Shown here: piece after piece, positions 54,916 to 64,000 of the stretch
How positions within the stretch are numbered: position 1 is the stretch's first letter
Layout of the letters: each line of letters begins with the position of its first letter
DNA from: Coleophora flavipennella
Lineage: Eukaryota > Arthropoda > Insecta > Lepidoptera > Coleophoridae
Assembly: GCA_947284805.1 (NCBI GenBank)
Contig: OX369285.1
Coordinates: forward strand, 1,597,201-1,661,200
Length of the DNA: 64,000 nt
Reading direction: 5' to 3'
Notes under the pieces: generated by a model
Database searches by the model: none
What the model was told of the DNA's origin: nothing
Seen by the model: only the letters and a program-made list of their open reading frames with translations
Position numbers and translations under genes: made by a program

Positions 54916-57900
54916 ATTTAGCAGAAAGGTTAGGTATTTCAACTTTATTAAATTTTTAGGAATTTTTAGGATTCTGCATTGGTAGATTATTTTTATTATT
55001 TAGTAATATATCATTGAAAATTAAGTTTCTCACCTATCTCAAACATTCTTCAATGTAAATAATGAATGTTTGATTTTAGAGCTTCATAAGCATCCATCCT
55101 ATTTAAACTTAATCTATACAGAACCCTCCTCCCAATATAAGTTCAACTCATGCTTGATTAGTTTTTAGCAAATAGGTTTTTTTTTCATATTTCTTTATGA
55201 TGTGAACTGAATATGATATGTTTTTAACGTAATAGTTTAAGAATTTTTTTAGGGTTCCATATCAATAGATAACAGTGTTTTAATTTTAGAGTCTCATACA
55301 TATCTTAGTTAAACTTATTATATACAGAACCCTCCAATACAAGTTCAACTCATATTTGATCAGTTTTAACAAAATTTCAACTTAAGAGTTTAAGAATTTT
55401 TTAGGGTTAAATTTTTAGGGTTCTACATTGGTAGATTACTTTTATTATTTAGTAATATATCATTGAAGATTAAGTTTCTCACCTATCTCAAACATTCTTC
55501 AATGTAAATAATGAATGTTTGATTTTAGAGCTTCATAAGCATAAATCCTATTTAAACTTAATCTATACAGAACCCTCCTCCCAATATAAGTTCAACTCAT
55601 GCTTGATTAGTTTTTAGCAAATAGGTTTTTTTTTCATATTTCTTTATGATGTGAACTGAATATGATATGTTTTTAGCGTAAAAGTTTAAGAATTTGTTTA
55701 GGGTTCCATATCAATAGATAACAGTGTTTTTATTTTAAAGTCTCATACATATCTTAGTTAAACTTATTATATACAGAACCCTCCAATACAAGTTCAACTC
55801 ATACTTGATCAGTTTTAACAAAATTTCCACTTAAGAGTTTAAGAATTTTTTAGGGTTAAATTTTTAGGGTTCTACATTGGTAGATTACTTTTATTATTTA
55901 GTAATATATCATTGAAAATTAAGTTTCTCACCTATCTCAAACATTCTTCAATGCAAATAATGAGTGTTTGATTTTAGAGCTTCATAAGCATCCATCCTAT
56001 TTAAACTTAATCTATACAGAACCCTCCTCCCAATATAAGTTCAACTCATTCTTGATTAGTTTTTAGCAAATAGGTTTTTTTCATATTTCTTTATGATGTC
56101 AACTGAATATGATATGTTTTCAACGTATTAGTTTAAGAATTTGTTTGGGGTTCCATATCAATAGTTAAACTTATTATATACAGAACCCTCCAATACAAGT
56201 TCAACTCATACTTGATCAGTTTTAACAAAATTTCCACTTAAGAGTTTAAGAATTTTTTAGGGTTAAATTTTTAGGGTTCTACATTGGTAGATTACTTTTA
56301 TTATTTAGTAATATATCATTGAAAATTAAGTTTCTCACCTATCTCAAACATTCTTCAATGCAAATAATGAGTGTTTGATTTTAGAGCTTCATAAGCATCC
56401 ATCCTATTTAAACTTAATCTATACAGAACCCTCCTCCCAATATAAGTTCAACTCATGCTTGATTAGTTTTTAGCAAATAGGTTTTTTTCATATTTCTTTA
56501 TGATGTCAACTGAATATGATATGTTTTCAACGTATTAGTTTAAGAATTTGTTTGGGGTTCCATATCAATAGATAACAGTGTTTTAATTTTAGAGTCTCAT
56601 ACATATCTTAGTAAAAATTTAACCCAAAAAAATTCTTAAACTCTTAACTTATAATATACAGAACCCTCCAATACAAGTTCTACTCATACTTGATCAGTTT
56701 TAACAAAATTTCAACTTAAGAGTTTAAGAATTTTTTTGGGTTAAATTTTTAGGGTTCTACATTGGTAGATTACTTTTATTATTTAGTAATATATCATTGA
56801 GAATTAAGTTTCTCACCTATCTCAAACATTCTTCAATGCAAATAATGAGTGTTCGATTTTAGAGCTTCATAAGCATCCATCCTATTTAAACTTAATCTAT
56901 ACAGAACCCTCCTCCCAATATAAGTTCAACTCATTCTTGATTAGTTTTTAGCAAATAGGTTTTTTTCATATTTCTTTATGATGTCAACTGAATATGATAT
57001 GTTTTCAACGTATTAGTTTAAGAATTTGTTTGGGGTTCCATATCAATAGTTAAACTTATTATATACAGAACCCTCCAATACAAGTTCAACTCATACTTGA
57101 TCAGTTTTAACAAAATTTCCACTTAAGAGTTTAAGATTTTTTTAGGGTTAAATTTTTAGGGTTCTACATTGGTAGATTACTTTTATTATTTAGTAATATA
57201 TCATTGAAAATTAAGTTTCTCACCTATCTCAAACATTCTTCAATGCAAATAATGAGTGTTTGATTTTAGAGCTTCATAAGCATCCATCCTATTTAAACTT
57301 AATCTATACAGAACCCTCCTCCCAATATAAGTTCAACTCATGCTTGATTAGTTTTTAGCAAATAGGTTTTTTTCATATTTCTTTATGATGTCAACTGAAT
57401 ATGATATGTTTTCAACGTATTAGTTTAAGAATTTGTTTGGGGTTCCATATCAATAGATAACAGTGTTTTAATTTTAGAGTCTCATACATATCTTAGTTAA
57501 ACTTATTATATACAGAACCCTCCAATACAAGTTCAACTCATACTTGATCAGTTTTAACAAAATTTCCACTTAAGAGTTTAAGAATTTTTTAGGGTTAAAT
57601 TTTTAGGGTTCTACATTGGTAGATTACTTTTATTATTTAGTAATATATCATTGAAAATTAAGTTTCTCACCTATCTCAAACATTCTTCAATGCAAATAAT
57701 GAGTGTTTGATTTTAGAGCTTCATAAGCATCCATCCTATTTAAACTTAATCTATACAGAACCCTCCTCCCAATATAAGTTCAACTCATGCTTGATTAGTT
57801 TTTAGCAAATAGGTTTTTTTCATATTTCTTTATGATGTCAACTGAATATGATATGTTTTCAACGTATTAGTTTAAGAATTTGTTTGGGGTTCCATATCAA

Positions 57901-58044
57901 TAGATAACAGTGTTTTAATTTTAGAGTCTCATACATATCTTAGTTAAACTTATTATATACAGAACCCTCCAATACAAGTTCAACTCATACTTGATCAGTT
58001 TTAACAAAATTTCCACTTAAGAGTTTAAGAATTTTTTAGGGTTC
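54916..58044. repeat. Satellite array of the right arm, seven units
   Basis: Same units in inverse orientation; the word TTTTATTATTTAGTAATATA recurs seven times (about 54985, 55440, 55889, 56298, 56777, 57182, 57630). Two units lack the same segment that is lost in the third left unit. A 35-bp inverted patch is at about 56613-56647. Confidence 0.9.
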
Positions 58045-58305
58045 CACATAGGAGGAAGTAAATGAATGTTTTTTTTTTATTTTAGAGCTTCATACCTATC
58101 TCATTTAAGACTGTGACGAAGTCATGTGCTAGAAGGGTAGAATCAACACCTTTTGTATGTCCATCTATCTGTACCCCCTTAACGAGAGGAAATCCACGCA
58201 GGTGTAGTCGTAGGTTGTGACTAGTTATAATAGTGTAGAGTTTATAAACATAAAATACTGTTATCAGCAGACCGCATCCGTCTGCGAGCGGTATATGACT
58301 CGGAG

Positions 58306-58375
58306 GAGTCGTTTGGCATAGTGGTTAAGTCCATTGGCTTCTCATTATGAGGTGGTGGGTTCGATTCTCGCTCTA
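58306..58375 (+). other. tRNA-like module 2, right arm
   Basis: Mirror of 51729-51800, with both boxes intact, pointing outward to the right end. Confidence 0.6.
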
Positions 58376-59211
58376 ACTTTTATCCAACTTTCTATTAGTG
58401 TTAGAACCTTGAAGCATCATTTCCCCCGCCCCTCAGCGCTTCCCCCAGCGACCCCCTACCCTCGACGCGTCGTAGATAGGACACCCTACCCTCGGAGTCT
58501 GTAAAATTAAGTCTTCATACACTCTTACTAGAATTTATAATAGGTATGTAGAGGTATTATACTTTACAAATCCTAAAAGCGAGGAGATAACTCAGATGCG
58601 GTGGACTATGAAAAAATAGGTATCTAGGTAGACTCCTCATTGGGTAGACATTTTTTGTATGCGGATCCTTAAATATTTTTTATAATTTTATGAGCGAAAC
58701 TACGAAGTCTTCCATATAAATATCAAAAAACACTCAAATAATTTGATAAAAAAACCACACAATAGCCTTGAAAAACAAGTCGAGGAAGTGAAACCACAGA
58801 AAATTATCATATTTCTTATCTAACCACTTTATTTCCATATTAAATAATTTTACATTTTACAAAAAAGGAAGTAACGACCTCGTAAAGAAACCGCAACGAT
58901 AAACTATAACGAGCTACAGTTTCGAATTTTATAAGAAAAAAAAAACAACGATGCTAAACTCATCACCAACGCTATCATTGCCGTCGCAGCGACAGCTAGC
59001 TAACTATTGTAATGTGCTCAATAAATAGATAAATTATAACCATTGTAAATATACAAACATGAATGAAAACGGTTTTTTTATTTTTAAGAATTGCATACGA
59101 AACCCTAAAAGATGTTTCTCGTTAACTACATAAAATTCTATTAAACTGTATACTTTTATCAGCTGACCACATCCGCCTGCGAGCGGCATGCGTTGATAAG
59201 ACTCGGGAAGG

Positions 59212-59278
59212 TCGTTCCTCATGGCACAGTGGTTAGGCACATTGCATGTGAGTCTGGGTTCGTTTCTCACACCATTCT
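59212..59278 (+). other. tRNA-like module 1, right arm
   Basis: Mirror of 50829-50894 with a B-box substitution (GGGTTCGTTTCTC), pointing outward. Confidence 0.6.
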
Positions 59279-60017
59279 TACTCTAACATATAGGATATTA
59301 TCTCACTACATCCGTACTTGTCTAACGTTAACCTTACGAAGCCTTGATCCAGCACCATTCCCCACCCCACCCCTCAGAGCCTTTACCCATCCCTCAGAGC
59401 CTCTCACCCTGCTGGCTACACATACCCCTAGAACCCACCTCTCTAAAACCCAGCACTCCACCGATCATCCCCTAGAACCTCCACACCCTCAACTCCCCAC
59501 CCCTCTAGAACCTTACACCTAGCACCTCACAGGATGTATGCACCATCCCCTAGGGCCTCGCCTCTTACCCTCAAAGCCTCAACTCTCAGAGCTACTACCC
59601 ACCCCTCAGAGCTTCTACCGCCTCCACAAAACCTTTAACCACCCCCTCCACCCTGCATGAAAACACACCCCTAGAACCTTCCACCTCCGCCGGATGTTAA
59701 ATCACACCCTCAACTCATAACACCTGTCTTCACAACACACCACCACCAACAATGACGCTCCGGCGTCGCAGCAGCGGCTGTTGAACACACCTATCACACC
59801 TGTCTTCACACCACACCACCAACAATGGCGCTCCGGCGTCGCAGCAGCGGCTCTCGACATCACTCAGGTTAAGCGACCAACAACACGGTCATGCCAGACC
59901 CCTACAGACCAACCAACATAACCAGACCTTCGAACACGATACTCTACGTACCACCGGAGAGCTCTATCCTTACACTGGTTGGTGGATCAAAAACCCCAAT
60001 TTCTATCTACTTGTAAA

Positions 60018-60264
60018 TAAGTTTAGGTTGACTCAAGATAAAATGTACTTGCCTTATGCACAGAAAAAGAGACTAGCTAATTCGTTAGCTTACGGTATTT
60101 TAAATCGTACCAACTGTATTCAGTCGGTAATAACTTGGCTAACGACGGAGCAGCCCGCCGCTGGTGATGGTACCGCAGGTATAGCACAGGCTATAAATGT
60201 ACTTGATAGTATACCCTGCGATGCCGGCGTTGGCGGCAGTGTTCAACCTTCAGATTTAAACTAG
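60018..60264 (+). pseudogene. LINE ORF1, C-terminal end
   Basis: Continues the ORF1 frame broken by the giant element: KFRLTQDKMYLPYAQKKRLA and ANSLAYGILNRTN, ending in TAG at 60264. A Gly/Ala-rich tail precedes the stop. Confidence 0.7.
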
Positions 60265-60991
60265 GCTTAAAGACAACGAAGAAGCCAAGTTTTTTAAAAC
60301 TAGTTCACCAAAATATTCAAGGCTTCCTCGGCAAAGAATTAGAAATAGAACTTATTCTGGAAAAGTATTCTGTAAATATTTTCTGTGTAACAGAACACTG
60401 GCTCAAAGACCATGAAATGCTTTTTAGTTTTGAAAATTATTGTACAGCCAGTGCATTCAATCGAAAGTCCTTACAATGTGGAGGTTCAGTTATATTTACC
60501 AAAAATTCTCTAAAGTTTAAAGAACAGAAGGACGTTGTTGGCCCTTCGATTGAAAAAACTGTGGAATTATCTTGTGTGGAACTGGAGAACCACATCATTA
60601 TTTGCGTGAACTTTGTTAGCTTCGAATCGGCAATGAAGGATGTATTAAATATCGTTAGTAAAAGCCGTAAATCCGTGATAGTATGCGGCGATTTCAATGT
60701 TGATTTGTTGGAAAAAAAGTCTTTGACGACTCGAATTACTTGTCTCTTCAAGTTATTTGATTTAAATTATGTATTTCTGGAACCCACAGGAATAACAAAG
60801 ACCTCTGCCACATGTATAGATAACATATTTTGTAATTGCTGTTATTTAAATAAAAAGGTTTTTAATTGTTTGAGGTCAGATCAGATTTTGATAACGAAGT
60901 GCAAGCCAACAGTTTTTTTTACAGTACTGGATAGGGAATTCCAAAGTATATTTAAGTCTAAATCCACAAGCAGTAACATCAAATTTAAATT
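60240..60991 (+). pseudogene. LINE ORF2, endonuclease part
   Basis: Overlaps the end of ORF1 in another frame. Endonuclease motifs: LVHQNIQGF, FCVTEHWLKD, and VCGDFNVDLL. The expected SDH near the end reads RSDQILITK, so the catalytic His is Gln. The frame is then cut by the 557-bp insertion. Confidence 0.8.
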
Positions 60992-61557
60992 GGGTGTCAA
61001 TTAAATGGTTAGCATAATATTGTTATTTCTGTGAGCAGTAAAATATAATCGGTCAGCAGAAATAGCTAATCGGTCAGCAGAAATAGCTAATCGGTCAGCA
61101 GAAATAGCTAATTGGTCAGCAACTCATGGTCAGCAAACATTTCAAAATCAATCAGCAATTTATGTCATTCTGGATGGCTGTAATTATTTTAAACATCCCC
61201 GTACTACACTCTTCCTACAGTGTTGAGTGGTCGACGGAGCCCCTTCGGGGCTCCTACTTCTGTGTTCTCATGTTAAACCTAACACTACGACTGTGCGGGG
61301 AGGCGAGCTTAGCTCGCCTCCCCGCACAGTCTCCGAACCTAACGGATCCGAGTCGGGGTGCTCCGCAAGTCCGAGCTCGCTTCGCTCGCTCCCGCTTCCA
61401 TTTAGAACTCCCCGTACCACACTCTTCCTACAGTGTTGAGTTGCTGCTTATAGACATGTTTTTCTGCCGCTCAATCATGAAATCTTGCCGCTCAAGTAGT
61501 TATTTTGCGGACCGAATGTTTATTATGCCTTTAAAAAATATATATTTCATTTAAATT
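60983..61557. mobile_element. 557-bp insertion with GC-rich hairpin core and 9-bp duplication
   Basis: Flanked by ATTTAAATT at 60983-60991 and 61549-61557; removing it restores the ORF2 frame. The left side has three tandem copies of a 21-bp unit (CGGTCAGCAGAAATAGCTAA plus T, 61050-61112). The right side has related words on the other strand (TTGCCGCTCAAGTAG). The core is flanked by two 32-bp direct repeats (61197-61228 and 61410-61441, one difference) and contains perfect hairpins: GGAGCCCC/TTC/GGGGCTCC at 61236-61254 and a 19-bp stem with TTA loop at 61290-61330. No ORF with family character. Identity unknown; probably a non-autonomous DNA element. Confidence 0.7.
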
Positions 61558-63516
61558 CAGTGGATGGGCTACTATAGGTATATACAAAAGTCGCCAAACT
61601 TTGTTTGACCTTTATGACAAAAAAACTTACACTTTTGATAAGAACTTTACAAATTATGTGAAACAATATTCAAAAATTTTTAAGCAGGTTTGCCACGTAG
61701 CAAAATCTAATTATCTGGCTAGAAAAATAAAACTGTCAGATAATAAAACAAAAACTGTTTGGAATATCATTAGCAAACAAACAGGTAAAGTCAAACCTCG
61801 CGACAAAGAATATGTTTTGCAAACAGATCAAGGTAAAATTAGTTCGAATGCCGATGTAGCCAAAGAATTTGAAACTTTTTACACAAATATTACACTTAAG
61901 ACTACTGAAGCCCTAAACTCATCACCTATGTATGCTCAAAGGCTTCTAAAGTATAATGTTAGTAATTGTGATACTTCAGAGTAATTGAACCACAATCTAT
62001 TGTAAAAACTTTTAAATCTCTTAAAGTTAAAAGAACCGAAGACCTCTGGGGATTATCGGTAAGCTTGATCAGTAATGTAATTGATACTTTAGCGTCATAT
62101 TTAGCTTATCTTTTTAATATTAGCATTGATAGTGGCGTCTTTCCAGATCTCATGAAGCTTAGTAAAGTGATACCTTTATATAAATCTGGTTCAAAAACTG
62201 ATCCAGGCAACTACAGACCAGTTTTTGTACTGCCAGTTCTTAGTAAAGTGTTTGAAAAGATTATGCTTAATCAAATGCTACAATATTTTACAGAAAACAA
62301 ACTACTGCATAACCAACAATTCGGTTTCACTAAAGGACGATCAACAACCGATGCAGGAGTAGCACTCATTCGAAACATATGATGCCTTCGAGGAATCGCA
62401 GAATGCAATTGGAGTGTTTTGTGATTTATCTAAGGCTTTTGATTGTGTTGAACACCAAACATTACTTATGAAATTAAAGCATTATGGTGTAGAGGAAGGG
62501 GCTCTCAGTCTTTTAAATTCGTATTTAGACAACAGAACACAAAAAGTACAAGTGAATAGCACGAACTCATCTGGATCTAAAGTGAAAATGGGTGTGCCCC
62601 AGGGTTCCATATTAGGGCCTTTTCTTTTCCTTGTTTACGTAAATGATTTGCCTTTTATGGCGCAACATTCTCTTGTTTTTTAAGTGAATAGGAAAGGAAA
62701 CGAAATTGACGTAGTAAACAACACTCTATCAAAGATACTGAACTGGTTACTGTGAACAACTTATTATTGAATGCTAAGAAAACAAAATGTATAAAATTTT
62801 GTTTGCCAAATGTAAAAAAAGTCAATGATAGTGTAATATTAGACAGTAATAAATTAGAATTTGTAAATACCACGGTGTTCCTTGGTATAACTTTGGATGT
62901 TTCACTTCAATGGGGACCACACATTGCAACTTTAGCGGGAAGGATTAGTTCAGCTGCTTATGCCGTTAAGAAAATAAGACAGTTAACGGATGTAGATACT
63001 ACGAGACTAGTGTATTTTAGTTACTTCCATAGTATAATGTCTTATGGCATATTACTGTGGGGGCATGCGGCTGATATAGAAACTATTTTCATCCTGCAGA
63101 AAAGAGCTATCCGCGCAATCTATCAGATGCGATCACGTGAGTCGTTAAAGAATAAGTTCAAAGAAATCAATATTTTAACTGTTACTAGTCAATTTATATA
63201 ATATGTAAACATCGTGTACGTTCGTAAGAATTTGAATTTATTTCCTATAAACAGTGACAGGCATAATTTAAATTTAAGAAATGTAAATAAAATAGATATA
63301 GCCTTTTCGAGGCTGAGTAAAGTTAAAAAGTCATTTGTGGGGCAGTGTATAAGATTCTACAATAAAATTCCAGAAAATGTAACTAGTTTGTCAGAGAATA
63401 AATTCAAGACTCATGTCAAAAAAGTTTTGTGCTCTAGAGGATATTATAAAATAATAGATTATGTAAATGAAAAAGATATATATGTTGATTCTATAACAAA
63501 TACCATTATTACCTGA
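61558..63516 (+). pseudogene. LINE ORF2, RT and C-terminal part, broken
   Basis: Pieces in changing frames. The linker (to 61984, with ARKIKLSDNKTKTVWNIISK) is followed by RT start (PGNYRPVFVLPVLSKVFEKI, HNQQFGFTKGRSTTDAG), then FCDLSKAFDCVEHQTLLMKL and GVPQGSILGPFLFLVYVNDL. The FADD box that should follow near 62670-62690 is missing, apparently by a small deletion. C-terminal pieces run 62752-63201 and 63214-63516. Confidence 0.85.
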
Positions 63517-63620
63517 GACTGTAATCTGAATCATGACATTATTTGTAATATACAATTATTTTTTTTGTTTTGACTATTAAAAAGTGTGTAAACACCTATT
63601 TGAAATAAATCATTTTAATA

Positions 63621-64000
63621 TTTTTTTTTGAAAAGTTAATAACTTGTCGGTAATCTCTCACGCCACATTACCTTCTCTGTGTTTGAGAAACTCTGAGGTT
63701 CCTTTAAGAATTAGGGTTCTCTGTGAGTTATGAATTTGTACATATAACTATGCATAAGATGGTTAGAGCATCGTTTGCTTGACAGAAATGTATAATCTGA
63801 GATATTTGAAATTACCTAAAGAGTTGCTAAAATTATCAATTTTAATACTGTTACGGGTTGGTTGTAATCACTGAACGGACGATGCCAAATAATATTAATA
63901 CCGTTCATATTCACGTACAAAAATTCAAAAGAGATAAAGTTCGCATTCTCATTTCATTCTCATTCATTTTTCCTCTAACTCGCCCATGGACGAACGATTT
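63621..64000. other. DNA after the LINE, nothing recognised
   Basis: AT-rich flank to the end of the window; no ORF, repeat or RNA gene assigned. Confidence 0.4.

Larger units (their letters stand above)
50094..60011. mobile_element. Giant inverted-repeat (fold-back) element, 9,918 bp
   Basis: Termini AGTAGATAGAAATTGGGGTT and its complement at the other end are exact inverses. A TGTAAA duplication is at 50088-50093 and 60012-60017. The target is the LINE ORF1, whose local frame is restored if the element and one TGTAAA are removed. Arms consist of an outer part (about 1.97 kb each, with very few differences) and an inner satellite array (5 units left, 7 right), meeting around a 630-bp centre. 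No ORF of note: the 109-codon frame in each outer arm looks like low-complexity sequence. AG...CT ends with a 6-bp duplication resemble Polinton/Maverick insertions, but no Polinton gene is present, so this is only a hypothesis. Confidence 0.9.
58045..60011. repeat. Right outer arm of the giant element
   Basis: Inverse of 50094-52061 with the same length to within a base or two. Carries the same modules in mirror order; the C-rich zone is at 59345-59710. Confidence 0.9.
48851..63620 (+). mobile_element. Second CR1-like LINE, decayed and split by two insertions
   Basis: In order: ORF1 coiled coil (48851-49447), ORF1 esterase-like part (49431-about 50080), giant inverted-repeat insertion (50094-60011), ORF1 C-terminus (60018-60264), endonuclease (about 60240-60990), 557-bp insertion (60992-61548), RT (61560-63516), and a 3' end rich in A/T with ATAAATCATTT near 63605. 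Without inserts it is about 4.3 kb. Different family from the intact element at 25904-30360. Confidence 0.85.

Noticed and set aside
52062..58044. CRISPR-like or telomere-like arrays (words such as AACCCTAAAAA)
   Set aside because: Units are about 440 bp, tandem without spacers, and the telomere-like words are only parts of the unit; eukaryotic context.

Overview
This window looks like lepidopteran (moth or butterfly) nuclear DNA. The evidence is AT-rich sequence with spliced genes, tRNA-derived SINEs, a Mag-type Ty3/gypsy element, CR1-like and other LINEs, a mariner, and several repeat families I recognise by pattern as typical of Lepidoptera. The species call is inference; no search was run.

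Host gene: a tetraspanin is encoded on the minus strand. Exon 1 (37343-37402), exon 2 (8155-8349) and exon 3 (5146-5334) join in phase 0 with GT/AG borders and encode the N-terminus, TM1, TM2, TM3 and the start of the large extracellular loop. Later exons lie left of position 1. Intron 1 is about 29 kb, much of it recognisable transposable elements. At the left edge, on the plus strand, sits the terminal exon of a transposase-derived gene (D-D-E/H-like domain) with an 84-residue N-terminal repeat; it carries a nonsense codon and a frameshift.

Intron 1, from low to high coordinates: a fold-back MITE, TIR-type repeats and LINE tails (8.4-13.9 kb); a Mag-like LTR retrotransposon on the minus strand (13996-23732, 107-bp LTRs, TSD TTAGG) containing both a 174-bp SINE and a second LTR element on the plus strand (14211-19105, 264-bp LTRs differing at one base, dead interior, hairpin minisatellite); short tandem repeats; an apparently intact CR1-like LINE with two long ORFs (25.9-30.4 kb); a decayed I/jockey-like LINE (32.5-34.5 kb); duplicated SINE heads; a MITE.

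Right of the tetraspanin promoter (37.5-48.8 kb) I see no host gene, only LINE 3' ends, a mariner and SINE nested in an older repeat, and unassigned AT-rich DNA. From 48.85 to 63.6 kb lies a decayed second CR1-like LINE. It is split by two insertions: a 557-bp element with a GC-rich hairpin core (60992-61548), and a 9,918-bp giant inverted-repeat element (50094-60011). The giant element is the most unusual object here. It has near-identical outer arms of about 1.97 kb, inverted satellite arrays of 5 and 7 units, outward-facing tRNA-like modules, ends 5'-AGTAGATAG...CTATCTACT-3', a 6-bp TSD and no recognisable coding region.
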